Shown piece by piece: positions 38,845 to 46,651 of a stretch of 64,000 bases of DNA. This DNA is from Vescimonas fastidiosa (lineage in GTDB: Bacteria; Bacillota; Clostridia; Oscillospirales; Oscillospiraceae). The position numbers and the translations under genes were made by a program. The DNA is taken from NCBI RefSeq assembly GCF_018326305.1, contig NZ_AP023415.1:992001-1056000 (forward strand). The letters run 5' to 3'. Below the pieces are notes generated by a model. The model saw only the letters and a list, made by a program, of their open reading frames with translations. It was not told where the DNA came from and searched no databases. Position 1 is the first letter of the stretch. Each line of letters opens with the position of its first letter.

Positions 38845-39450
38845 ATGACTCAACAGCAAAAAACCCATCGTCTGGCCGTGTCGGCCATGCTCACCGCCGT
38901 AGCCGCCGTGCTGCAATTTCTGGAGTTTTCCATCCCCCTGGTGCCCTCGTTCATCAAGCTGGATTTCTCCGACCTCCCCGCCCTGCTGGGTACCTTTTCC
39001 CTGGGCCCCGTGTACGGCGTGGCCATCCAGCTGGTGAAAAACCTGCTGCACCTGCCCTTCGGCTCCAGCGCCGGTGTGGGCGAGCTGTCCAACTTCATCC
39101 TGGGCGCGGTGTTCGTATTCGTAGCTGGTGCCATCTATAAGCACAGCAAGAGCCGCAAGAGCGCCCTGGTGGGCTCCGTGGCCGGTGCTGCCGCCATGGC
39201 ACTGATAAGCATTATCACAAACTATTTCATTGTCTATCCCGCCTATGTGGTGCTGTATAACCTCCCCCTGGACGCCATTGTGGGGATGTACGAGGCGATT
39301 TTGGGCGGTGTGTCCCATGTGCCCACGGAGAATGCTCTGTTTAACTGTCTGCTGGTGTTCAATATCCCCTTCACTCTGGCCAAGGGCCTGCTGGACACGG
39401 CTCTGTGCTTCCTCATTTATAAGCCCCTGTCTCCCCTGCTGCACCGCTGA
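38845..39450 (+). CDS. ribU: Riboflavin ECF transporter S component
   Basis: Membrane substrate-binding subunit of an energy-coupling factor importer, 201 residues with six helices. LAVSAMLTAVAAVLQFLEF, PLVPSFIKLDFSDLPALLGT, GPVYGVAIQLVKNLLHLPFG and the later SHVPTENALFNCLLVFNIPFTLAKG match RibU. The FMN riboswitch directly upstream confirms the riboflavin link. ECF ATPase and T subunits are not in the window. AAGGAG lies 12 bases before ATG. Confidence 0.95.
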   Translation: MTQQQKTHRLAVSAMLTAVAAVLQFLEFSIPLVPSFIKLDFSDLPALLGTFSLGPVYGVAIQLVKNLLHLPFGSSAGVGELSNFILGAVFVFVAGAIYKHSKSRKSALVGSVAGAAAMALISIITNYFIVYPAYVVLYNLPLDAIVGMYEAILGGVSHVPTENALFNCLLVFNIPFTLAKGLLDTALCFLIYKPLSPLLHR

Positions 39451-39464
39451 AATCAAAAGATTTA

Positions 39465-39496
39465 TCCCTCTCCCAGAAGTGGGAGAGGGATTTTTT
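39465..39496. terminator. Terminator after ribU
   Basis: TCCCTCTCCCA and its complement, loop GAAG, followed by T6. A textbook hairpin 15 bp past the stop. Confidence 0.93.
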
Positions 39497-39542
39497 GTGC
39501 AAAAAGCGGGGGCCTCCATAACCGAGGCCCCCGCTCCGCCAT

Positions 39543-39833
39543 TCACTTTTTCCGGCCCAGCAGGAAGAACACCGCCGCCGTAGCCGCCGCCACAGCCGAA
39601 GCACCCGCCGCCACGATCAGCAGCACCTGCTTGTGTTCCTTGGCCGTCTGCTTCACCTTGTCCCAGGTGCAGCCCGCCGCCTTGCAGGTGCAGTCCTTCA
39701 CGGCGCCTGCCGTCGCGCAGCCCACCGACTTCACGACCCCTGCGCCGAAGCCCAAAATAGCCTTTCCCGTCTCGCACAGCGCGTCCAGCACGCGGCCGCC
39801 CGCCTCGCGCACGGTTTCCATGACCTGTTCCAT
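39543..39833 (-). CDS. Small cysteine-containing membrane protein, unknown
   Basis: Protein of 96 residues, not recognised. A helical, glycine-rich N-terminal part (MEQVMETVREAGGRVLDALC and KAILGFGAGVVKSVGC) contains repeated small residues and four cysteines between residues 19 and 55 (CATAGAVKDCTCKAAGCTW). The C terminus is a single membrane helix (QVLLIVAAGASAVAAATAAVFFLL) ending in GRKK. GGAGGTG lies about 9 bases before ATG. It stands alone between ribU and spoIIP. A membrane-anchored peptide is a possibility, but no function is claimed. Confidence 0.65.
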   Translation of the reverse strand: MEQVMETVREAGGRVLDALCETGKAILGFGAGVVKSVGCATAGAVKDCTCKAAGCTWDKVKQTAKEHKQVLLIVAAGASAVAAATAAVFFLLGRKK

Positions 39834-39990
39834 ATATGCGCACCTCCTGCAATTCAGAAATTTTGTTGCCTATATTATAGTAGTTTGTCCCGCGCCCGTC
39901 AAGAATATTTCGGTAACAAAATCTCCCGCATAATTCTCGAATCGCCGGAATATGCTTGTCTATCCTGATTTACAAAGGGAGGCACCCGGG

Positions 39991-41127
39991 ATGAAGAAAT
40001 TTCTGCGCCGCAGCGGTGCGGCCCTCCTGGCCGCCTGCACGGTCTGGACGCTTATCGTCACGGTGGAAAGCCGCTCCGTCCCGGCAGCCCTGTCCGCCAT
40101 GCGCAGCTCCTTCCACCTGCCCAATATGCTCATGCAGCTGGCCCTGGGCGACCTGACAGGGGAAAAGGAGATGTCCCTGTCCACGCTTCTCTGCCTGGGC
40201 CAGTCGCCGCTGCTGTGGGCCGGGTACGGAAACCTTCCCGATCCCCCGCAGCCGGATATACCTGCGGAAGAGACCGCGGTACCCGATGCTCCCGCCGACA
40301 CCGATGACCTCACCCAGGGCCTCACCTTCGCCGACAATGGCGCCCCCAGTCAGACGGTGATTCCCACCTCCTCCAAGAGCTACACCGTGTCCGGGAATGT
40401 CTACATCAAAAACGGCTCCGATCACGCCCTGGACCCCGCCGCCTTCGACGGTACCTTTCCCGCCCAGCCGGGAGACAGCACCCAGCCCCAGGTGCTGATC
40501 CTCCACACCCACGGCAGCGAGGCCTACACCATGCCCGCCGGGGAGGAATACGAGGCCAGCGGCAGCTATCGCACCATGGACACCACCAAGAATATGATTC
40601 GCGTAGGGGACGAGATCGCCGCCGTTCTCTCCCGGTACGGCCTGTCCGTCCTCCACGACCGCCAGATCCACGACACCGATTATAACAGTGCCTACGACAA
40701 AAGCTACGACAGCGCCGCCGCCTATCTGGAGAAATACCCCTCCATTTCCTTTGTCCTGGATATTCATCGGGACGCCATCTCCGATGCCGACGGCAACCAG
40801 TATAAGGTGGTGTCCCAGGAGGACCCCCGTGCCGCCCAGCTGAGCATCATCATGGGCAGCAATTACGATGCCTGGCTCTCCAATCTGCGCCTGGCCGTGG
40901 CCGTGCAGTCCCACCTAGCCCATGACCATCCCACCCTTATGCGTCCCATCACCCTCCGCTGGTATGGGTATAATCAGTCCCTGAGCACCGGTTCCCTCCT
41001 GGTGGAAGTCGGTGCCGCCGGCAACTCCTTGGACGAGGCCATTTACGCCGCCCGTCTCTTCGCCCGGGGCTTCGCCGAAACCCTCGGCTGCACCGAGCCG
41101 GGAAATCCCACTTCCCCCTCAGCTTGA
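39991..41127 (+). CDS. spoIIP: Stage II sporulation protein P
   Basis: Cell wall amidase/endopeptidase of the engulfment complex, 378 residues. An N-terminal membrane anchor (LLAACTVWTLIVTVES) precedes a proline/aspartate-rich linker. The SpoIIP domain has the metal-site motifs VLILHTHGSEAY and ISFVLDIHRDAISD, then IIMGSNYDAWLSNLRLAVAVQ and GSLLVEVGAAGNSLDEA. With SpoIID and SpoIIM it degrades septal peptidoglycan in the mother cell. Start ATG 39991 has GGGAGG upstream. Its presence supports a spore-forming host. The 3' end overlaps the convergent gene by 9 bp. Confidence 0.95.
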   Translation: MKKFLRRSGAALLAACTVWTLIVTVESRSVPAALSAMRSSFHLPNMLMQLALGDLTGEKEMSLSTLLCLGQSPLLWAGYGNLPDPPQPDIPAEETAVPDAPADTDDLTQGLTFADNGAPSQTVIPTSSKSYTVSGNVYIKNGSDHALDPAAFDGTFPAQPGDSTQPQVLILHTHGSEAYTMPAGEEYEASGSYRTMDTTKNMIRVGDEIAAVLSRYGLSVLHDRQIHDTDYNSAYDKSYDSAAAYLEKYPSISFVLDIHRDAISDADGNQYKVVSQEDPRAAQLSIIMGSNYDAWLSNLRLAVAVQSHLAHDHPTLMRPITLRWYGYNQSLSTGSLLVEVGAAGNSLDEAIYAARLFARGFAETLGCTEPGNPTSPSA

Positions 41128-42537
41128 CCAGGCGATATTCGGCCTCTGCATAGCCCGGACGATCTGCCCTGCACCCTGATGGAGCAGCCCGCACCGGATG
41201 CCTTGGGCATACACCAGCCCCTCTGCCGAGTAGACCTCCACCATCACGTCTACCTGGTTGATGTTATCTACATTCCAGGCGATGGCCAGATTCCCGTCCT
41301 TCAGAACCATAGACATATGCTCAAAATCGTCCTCCCAATCGGACTTTAACGGGCTACACACCATGTCCACTTGCCCCGGGTCCTCGTTCTCGTCCTCCCA
41401 GATAAAGCATGGCTCTTCCTCACGATAGAGAATGTTCAGGTCCATGATCCGGCAGTCAAACAGCTTCTCCAGTCCGTCCTCCCGATACTCCAGCACCGTC
41501 ATACGCTTGCCCACAGCCACCACGCAGAAGTCCTCGCCCCGCCGCACCAGTATCGGCTCATATTCCGCGCCCTTGCTTGTCTGGCCGGCTTCACCGTTGC
41601 TGTCGTAGTAAGTCACTTCTGTCTCCTTTTGGCCGATCTTCCCCATGTCCAGGGTCTGCACCAGCCGGAAGGTCTCCGCGTCCAGCATCTGCAGCGTCAG
41701 CTTCTCCCCCTCCGCTAAAAACAGCAGAATATACTCTCCGTCCTCGGTGGAGCTGAGATACGCCACCCGCTGCCTTTCAATGTCCAGGGGATAGACCAGC
41801 TGAATCCGCTCCTCCCCCGGCTCAGACCAGCTCTGGGCCATCAGCCACAGGCCGAAGCCCTCCGGGGCCCAGTCTGCCTTGGGCTGCACCGTGGGCCCAA
41901 ACCCCACGGTCATTACGGTCCCCTCCTTTGCCGGTGCCGACCAGGAGTGAAACCCGTTTTCCAGGTATGACGCATACACATTCGTAAAGTCCACCCCGTC
42001 AGAGTAGCGCATAACACCCATGCTCATCCAGTCCTCCTGCCCCACGGGAATCCGCAGCATCGGGAAATCTATGCTGAGCAGATCGTCATACCGCTCCTTG
42101 ACCTGCTCATCGTTCCGGCTGCTCCCCGGGACCACGGCCAGGTCGTAATAGGCCATCTTCTCCGCCGGGCGAAACAGAACGCTCTGCTCGTCCGGCTGCG
42201 CCAGACTTTGCAGGTAGTCCTTATCCGGCTTCATCACATAAATACCGTACTCATTGTCCCACACAGCCCCGGTGTAGCTCAGTCCTTTGGCGGAAAACCG
42301 GCTCTTTGTCTCCTGGGTCCGGGTGCCCAGGTCATGCTCCGTGGTCCAGACCACGCGGCTGCTCAGCAGGTCTTTTTCCGTCAAATGCAGTCCCTCCGCT
42401 ACCGCCGGATCGCCCCGCTGGGCCACGCAGGTAAATTCCACCTTGTCCTGTGCCCTGCATAAAAGCAGGGTCATCATGGCCAGTCCCCCCAGGGAAAGCA
42501 CGAATAAGATCACCGTCATAATTACAATTCGCTTCAT
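41119..42537 (-). CDS. Membrane-anchored extracellular protein of unknown function
   Basis: Protein of 472 residues with one N-terminal hydrophobic segment (IVIMTVILFVLSLGGLAMMTLLL) and a large outer domain. No family is recognised. The outer part is rich in short beta-like stretches (LVYPLDIERQRVAYLSSTED, GEYILLFLAEGEKLTLQMLD, FRLVQTLDMGK) that could form a beta-propeller, with few cysteines. The start overlaps the stop of the ABC ATPase gene (ATGA), so it is the last gene of the GntR/ABC operon and may be a sensor or partner of that transporter. Confidence 0.75.
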   Translation of the reverse strand: MKRIVIMTVILFVLSLGGLAMMTLLLCRAQDKVEFTCVAQRGDPAVAEGLHLTEKDLLSSRVVWTTEHDLGTRTQETKSRFSAKGLSYTGAVWDNEYGIYVMKPDKDYLQSLAQPDEQSVLFRPAEKMAYYDLAVVPGSSRNDEQVKERYDDLLSIDFPMLRIPVGQEDWMSMGVMRYSDGVDFTNVYASYLENGFHSWSAPAKEGTVMTVGFGPTVQPKADWAPEGFGLWLMAQSWSEPGEERIQLVYPLDIERQRVAYLSSTEDGEYILLFLAEGEKLTLQMLDAETFRLVQTLDMGKIGQKETEVTYYDSNGEAGQTSKGAEYEPILVRRGEDFCVVAVGKRMTVLEYREDGLEKLFDCRIMDLNILYREEEPCFIWEDENEDPGQVDMVCSPLKSDWEDDFEHMSMVLKDGNLAIAWNVDNINQVDVMVEVYSAEGLVYAQGIRCGLLHQGAGQIVRAMQRPNIAWSS

Positions 42538-43271
42538 CTCTCTCCCTCCTCCGTCAGGCTCTCAATGGCGTTTCGAATGCGGTCGCCCCGGTAATCGTAG
42601 GTCTTTTTGATGCAGGACAGCAGATCCTCCCCCGCATCCTCCAGCTCCTGCACGGTCACATCCCCCACGATCTTCCCCTCCCGCAGCAGCACGGCCCGGG
42701 AGATAAAGTCCTTCACCTCCTCCAGCAGATGGGTGGACAGGATCACCGTCTCCCGCTCTGTGAGAATGCCCAGCAGCACCTTGTAAAAGTCCTCCCGGTT
42801 GAAGATGTCGTTGCCTGCAAAGGGTTCATCCATGAGAATGTAGTCCGCCCCCTGGGACAGGGCCATCACCACCTCAAACTGATTCTGCATACCCACGGAG
42901 AAGCCCCGCAGGGCCTTGTCCATAGGCAGGTTAAAGAATTCCATCAGGGTCTTAAACCGCTTGTCGTCAAATTTTGGGAAATGCTCCCGGTAAAAATCCC
43001 GGTGCGCCTTGGGCGAGAGCCGGGGGAAGAAGCTGTGCTCGCAGGTGGCAAAGCTGAGCCGGGCGATGTTGCCGCAGCCCAAAGCCTCCCCGTCCAGCGT
43101 TACCGTTCCCCGGCAGCGCGTCAGGCCCAGGATGCACTTCATCAGCGTGGTCTTCCCGGCTCCGTTTTCCCCGAAAAGGCCCACGATCTGCCCCGGCTCG
43201 AAGGCCACGGACACATCCTCCAGCGCCGTCTTTTTCCCGTACTGTTTCGTAATATTTTTCGCTTCCAGCAT
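42534..43271 (-). CDS. ABC transporter ATPase (YtrB/YhcH-like)
   Basis: ATPase subunit of 245 residues. Walker A GENGAGKTTLMK, an unusual Q-loop region (SFATCEHSFFPRLSPKAH), signature GFSVGMQNQFEVVMAL in place of LSGGQ, and Walker B YILMDEPFAGND followed by H-loop STHLLEE are present. The divergent signature is typical of ATPases in GntR-regulated YtrBCD-type exporters. GGAGGG lies before ATG 43271; the frame extends upstream without a ribosome site. The two membrane proteins encoded upstream are likely partners. Confidence 0.92.
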   Translation of the reverse strand: MLEAKNITKQYGKKTALEDVSVAFEPGQIVGLFGENGAGKTTLMKCILGLTRCRGTVTLDGEALGCGNIARLSFATCEHSFFPRLSPKAHRDFYREHFPKFDDKRFKTLMEFFNLPMDKALRGFSVGMQNQFEVVMALSQGADYILMDEPFAGNDIFNREDFYKVLLGILTERETVILSTHLLEEVKDFISRAVLLREGKIVGDVTVQELEDAGEDLLSCIKKTYDYRGDRIRNAIESLTEEGER

Positions 43272-43284
43272 ATTCCTTCCCTCC

Positions 43285-43776
43285 TTAAATCGGCAGACAT
43301 CCCGCCGGCGTTGCAAACCGCCACACCAGGTAATACGCGCCCAGCAGCGCCCCGCAGAGCACGGCGCACCGCACCAGGCACCACAGCGGCCCCCGGAGCA
43401 GATACCCCGCCATGATCCGCCGTCCCTTCGGCAGCCGGCCCATGAGATACAGGCTCCGGCTCCCCTGGCTGAAGCTGGCATAGAGCATGCCCATCCACAC
43501 CAGGAGCATGAACAGGAAAAAGGCCATCAGCCACCCGGCGCACCCGGCAAAGCGGGAAAAGGGCTCTATCTTCTCCCCCGTCAGCACCCTTCTTTGCAGG
43601 GACGAGCTGTAAGTGTACAGGTTGCTGCGGGCCTCTCCGTACCGAATTAAAAACCACACTGCCGATGCTGCGCCGCCCATCACGCCGATGCCCGTACACT
43701 GGGACACGGTGCTCTCCTTGTCCGCATTGGGCGGCAGCAGTCCCTCAAGCCCGCCAATCATCCACCGCTTCTTCAC
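43285..43776 (-). CDS. Putative ABC transporter membrane subunit (small)
   Basis: Membrane protein of 163 residues with about three hydrophobic segments (GVMGGAASAVWFLI, WLMAFFLFMLLVWMGMLYASF, RCAVLCGALLGAYYLVW). No family is recognised from motifs. The start is taken as GTG 43776, with AGGAGG 9 bases upstream. Its gene overlaps the preceding membrane-protein gene by 32 bp and lies 13 bp before the ATPase gene, which suggests a permease or accessory subunit. Confidence 0.75.
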   Translation of the reverse strand: MKKRWMIGGLEGLLPPNADKESTVSQCTGIGVMGGAASAVWFLIRYGEARSNLYTYSSSLQRRVLTGEKIEPFSRFAGCAGWLMAFFLFMLLVWMGMLYASFSQGSRSLYLMGRLPKGRRIMAGYLLRGPLWCLVRCAVLCGALLGAYYLVWRFATPAGCLPI

Positions 43777-44536
43777 ACATATCACCTCCTGACCAACTTA
43801 TCAGTGCGGCCCATATGACCACCATCTCCCCAATGACAATGCCCACCAGGATCCGGCTGCTTTCCATCGGCACCCAAAAGCTTCCCAGGGTCAGCGCCAC
43901 GGCAATGCCCATAAGGGGTCCGCCGACCTGCCCCGTCCATTCCTTCTGGGCTACATCCATGCACCCCACGGCGCAGGCCAAAAGGCCCACAATGCCCCCG
44001 ATCCATGCGAAAAAATCGCTTATCGGCAGAATATGGTGCAGCAGGTTGCTTCCGTAAAAGGCCAGCACCAGCGACTGGGGCCCTATGTCCATGCTCTCTG
44101 CCGCCAGGCCCACCCGGTAGCGCATCACCCCGTAGAGCATCGCCGCCGCCATAGCCCAGTATAGGACCAGCATCATAAAGTAGTACCCCGTCCATAGCCT
44201 GCGCACCGTCCCCGGCTTTACCCGCAGCCGCCCCACGGTGTAGGCGGTCTTTGCGCCCTTGCCGCCGCCGGTACGGGCCATGACGGTACACAGCAGCCCG
44301 AACCCCCCCGCCAGGGGCGCCGCCGCCCGGCTGACCTCGGGTATCTCCGACAGGTCGTAGGCCTCGTATATCCATTGCACCACGCCGTTTTCATCCATAT
44401 AGCTCTCCCTCTCCACGCCCTCCGGGAGCAGATAGAGAAGCAGGCCCGACAGCAGCACCGACACGACCATTATCGCCAGCCCCTTGAGAAAGCAGCTCCG
44501 GGCCGCCAGGCCCAGCACCGAAATGTACCGACTCAT
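43745..44536 (-). CDS. Putative ABC transporter permease (YtrC/D-like)
   Basis: Membrane protein of 263 residues with about six hydrophobic helices (FLKGLAIMVVSVLLSGLLLYLL, GGFGLLCTVMAR, MMLVLYWAMAAAMLYGVM, DFFAWIGGIVGLLACAVGC, GIAVALTLGSFW, ILVGIVIGEMVVIWAALISW). A soluble loop with VERESYMDENGVVQWIYEAYD follows the first helix. It begins inside the stop of the GntR gene (ATGA). Sequence family is not clear, and the permease call rests on topology and operon position. Confidence 0.78.
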   Translation of the reverse strand: MSRYISVLGLAARSCFLKGLAIMVVSVLLSGLLLYLLPEGVERESYMDENGVVQWIYEAYDLSEIPEVSRAAAPLAGGFGLLCTVMARTGGGKGAKTAYTVGRLRVKPGTVRRLWTGYYFMMLVLYWAMAAAMLYGVMRYRVGLAAESMDIGPQSLVLAFYGSNLLHHILPISDFFAWIGGIVGLLACAVGCMDVAQKEWTGQVGGPLMGIAVALTLGSFWVPMESSRILVGIVIGEMVVIWAALISWSGGDMCEEAVDDWRA

Positions 44537-44919
44537 TCTCTCTCCTCCTCGTCATATAGCTGCCGCAGCAGCGCCACGGCCTCCTCTTTTTTTAGGCCCA
44601 TCCGTTTCATGGCTGCCACCGTCTCCTGGACCTCCGAGCGGAACAGCTCCTGTCGTATATTCTCCACCTGCTGAGGCGATGCCGTAATGTGGCTTCCCGC
44701 CCCGGGTCGGGACTGAATGAGTCCCTCCTCCTCCAGCTGCCGGTAGGCCTTTTGTACCGTGTTGGGATTCACCGCCAGCGTAGCCGAAACCAGCCGCCGG
44801 GACGGCAATTCGTCCCCATCCAAAAACCGTCCCGCCGCCAAGCCCTGCTTCACGAACCGGATCATCTGCAAATAGATCGGCATTCCCTCCACACTCCGAA
44901 ACGCCTCAAAGGAAATCAC
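44533..44919 (-). CDS. GntR-family repressor (YtrA subfamily)
   Basis: Transcriptional regulator of 128 residues. A winged-helix domain (PIYLQMIRFVKQGLAAGRFL, DGDELPSRRLVSATLAVNPN, TVQKAYRQLEEEGLIQSRPG) occupies the first 80 residues. A short helical tail follows, without a ligand-binding domain, which is the YtrA layout. Such repressors control adjacent ABC exporters and often respond to cell-wall antibiotics. The start is GTG 44919, with GGGAGGTG 8 bases upstream; an in-frame ATG at 44937 overlaps that ribosome site. It heads a five-gene overlapping operon. Confidence 0.92.
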   Translation of the reverse strand: MISFEAFRSVEGMPIYLQMIRFVKQGLAAGRFLDGDELPSRRLVSATLAVNPNTVQKAYRQLEEEGLIQSRPGAGSHITASPQQVENIRQELFRSEVQETVAAMKRMGLKKEEAVALLRQLYDEEERE

Positions 44920-45269
44920 AGCACCCACACCTCCCATCTAAAAATTTCAAATAATCTCCGTAGGGGCGACCCTCGCGGTCGCCCGCCTCACGAACTCCCA
45001 AGCCCTCCGTAGGGGCGGACGCCTCTGTTCGCCCGCCGTACCGCACTCCTGGCAAAAAACCATGTCATTGCGAAGCCAGTGCGCACACTGGCTGTGGCAA
45101 TCCGCCTCCCCCGTCCCCTCGGCCCCCTTGCCTAAAGGGGGCTATCACGGCAAAGCCGTGACTGGAGGATTCTACACCCGCACTTCCCTAAAAAAATTGT
45201 ACTACACGCATAATACAGTTCTCTTAACCGTATTATACGCATAGTACAGTTCACTTGTCAACCCTTATT
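44920..45269. other. Host intergenic region with repeats and an AT-rich promoter stretch
   Basis: Carries REP-B units (44958-44985 and 45006-45040), the REP-A copy and, at 45185-45255, AT-rich DNA with an imperfect inverted pair around 45205-45245 (CGCATAATAC and GTATTATACGCATAGTAC) that may be the operator of the GntR operon or another control site. No gene is seen. Confidence 0.5.
45064..45104. repeat. REP-A intergenic palindrome, copy 3
   Basis: GTCATTGCGAAGCCAGTGCG, then CACACTGGCTGTGGCAATCC. It pairs into a hairpin. Confidence 0.85.
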
Positions 45270-45752
45270 TTATCTTCTTTCCACCAGCGCCACCGCGTGG
45301 GCCGCCATGCCGCTGCCGTCGCCGGTAAAGCCCAGGTGCTCCTCGGTGGTGGCCTTCACCCCCACCTGCTCCGTCTCGATGCCCAGGGCCCCGGCGATAT
45401 TGGCGCGCATCTGCGCCCGGTACGGGGCCAGCTTCGGCGCCTGGGCCAAAACGGTGGCGTCCACATTCACCACGGTTACGCTCCGCTTTGCCAGCTCCCC
45501 GGCCACTCTTTTCAGCAGCACCAGGCTGGAAATATCGCGAAACTCCTCGCTGCTGTCGGGGAACAGGCTCCCGATGTCCTCCAGCCCAGCCGCCCCCAGC
45601 AGGGCGTCCATCACCGCGTGAACCAGCACATCCGCATCCGAATGGCCCTCCAAGCCCTTCTCCCAGGGGATGTCCACGCCCCCCAAAATCAGCCTTCGTC
45701 CGGCCGTCAGCCGGTGTACATCGTACCCGTGGCCAATTCGCAAATTTGTCAT
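45270..45752 (-). CDS. ispF: 2-C-methyl-D-erythritol 2,4-cyclodiphosphate synthase
   Basis: Fifth enzyme of the MEP isoprenoid pathway, 160 residues, normal length. RIGHGYDVHRL supplies metal ligands Asp and His, GGVDIPWEKGLEGHSDADVLVHAVMDALLGA is the signature block, and DIGSLFPDS and ATTEEHLGFTGDGSGMAAHA complete the active site. It makes the cyclic diphosphate from CDP-ME 2-phosphate in the cytoplasm. ATG overlaps the stop of ispD (ATGA), so the two MEP enzymes are translated together. Confidence 0.97.
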   Translation of the reverse strand: MTNLRIGHGYDVHRLTAGRRLILGGVDIPWEKGLEGHSDADVLVHAVMDALLGAAGLEDIGSLFPDSSEEFRDISSLVLLKRVAGELAKRSVTVVNVDATVLAQAPKLAPYRAQMRANIAGALGIETEQVGVKATTEEHLGFTGDGSGMAAHAVALVERR

Positions 45753-46486
45753 GCTCTCCCCTCCCGAGCCCGCAAAATAGCCTCTGCCATCGGCAGATCC
45801 ATGGGGCGGGTGATCTTAATATTTTCACTGTCTCCGCTCACCAGCTGCACCTGCTTGCCCAGCCGCTCCACGGCAGAGCAGTCGTCGGTGATCTCCGCCC
45901 CGCAGGTGAGGGCCGACTGCAGGGCCGCCTTCAAAAGCTCCGCCTGAAATACCTGGGGCGTCTGCACCGCAAAGAGGGTCCGCCGCTCCGGTGTAGAGCG
46001 CACGATTCCGTTCTCGTCCGCCACCTTAATGGTGTCCGTCACCGGCACCGCCGGGGCCGAGGCGCCCGTCACCCCGGCGCTCTCCACCACCGCGTCAAAC
46101 AGCTCAGGCGTAATCAGGGGACGGGCCCCGTCGTGTACCGCAATCAGCTCCGCCCGGGGGTCTGCCTCCAAGGCCCCCGCCATCACCGACTCCGTCCGGG
46201 TCTCGCCGCCCCGGATCACCTTCACGGGCTTTTGCAGGGCGCACCCTTTGCAAAGCTCCGCCAAAGGCACCAGCAGGTCCTCCCTGGTCACCAAAATAAT
46301 TTCGTCCGTCCGCTCCGATGCGTCCACCGCCCGGAGGGTATGCTCCAGCACCGTCCCCTCTCCCAGCGGCAGCAGCAGCTTGTCCTTTCCCATTCGCCGG
46401 GATTGGCCCGCCGCCACCACTACCGTGGTGCAGAAGGGTCTGGCCGGTTTCCGCAGACCCCGAATTTTATCGAGCAATTTTCCCAT
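45749..46486 (-). CDS. ispD: 2-C-methyl-D-erythritol 4-phosphate cytidylyltransferase
   Basis: Third enzyme of the MEP pathway, 245 residues. It couples CTP to methylerythritol phosphate. The nucleotide-binding start VVVAAGQSRRMGKDKLLLPL, then GGETRTESVMAGALEA, VHDGARPLITPELFDAV and TPQVFQAELLKAAL, are diagnostic. The N terminus has an extra 25 residues or so (GKLLDKIRGLRKPARPFCT). ATG 46486 has GGAGGTAAG upstream, preferred over an in-frame start 24 bp earlier. It is operonic with ispF. Confidence 0.96.
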   Translation of the reverse strand: MGKLLDKIRGLRKPARPFCTTVVVAAGQSRRMGKDKLLLPLGEGTVLEHTLRAVDASERTDEIILVTREDLLVPLAELCKGCALQKPVKVIRGGETRTESVMAGALEADPRAELIAVHDGARPLITPELFDAVVESAGVTGASAPAVPVTDTIKVADENGIVRSTPERRTLFAVQTPQVFQAELLKAALQSALTCGAEITDDCSAVERLGKQVQLVSGDSENIKITRPMDLPMAEAILRAREGRA

Positions 46487-46613
46487 GATCTTACCTCCGG
46501 AAAACACCACCGAAAAGTTAACATTTTAGGCGGCTGCTGCCAACAGATTCATAGGCTGTCAGCCGCATAAACGTCCGCCTTGAGTGTAACATATCGCCGC
46601 CATAAATGCAACA

Positions 46614-46643
46614 GCAGGCTCCCGACGGAAATCGGGAGCCTGC
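46614..46643. terminator. Hairpin after the HTH-membrane gene
   Basis: GCAGGCTCCCGA and its exact complement with a 6-base loop. The tails are not T-rich, so termination efficiency is uncertain. Confidence 0.55.
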
Positions 46644-46651
46644 TCAGTTTA

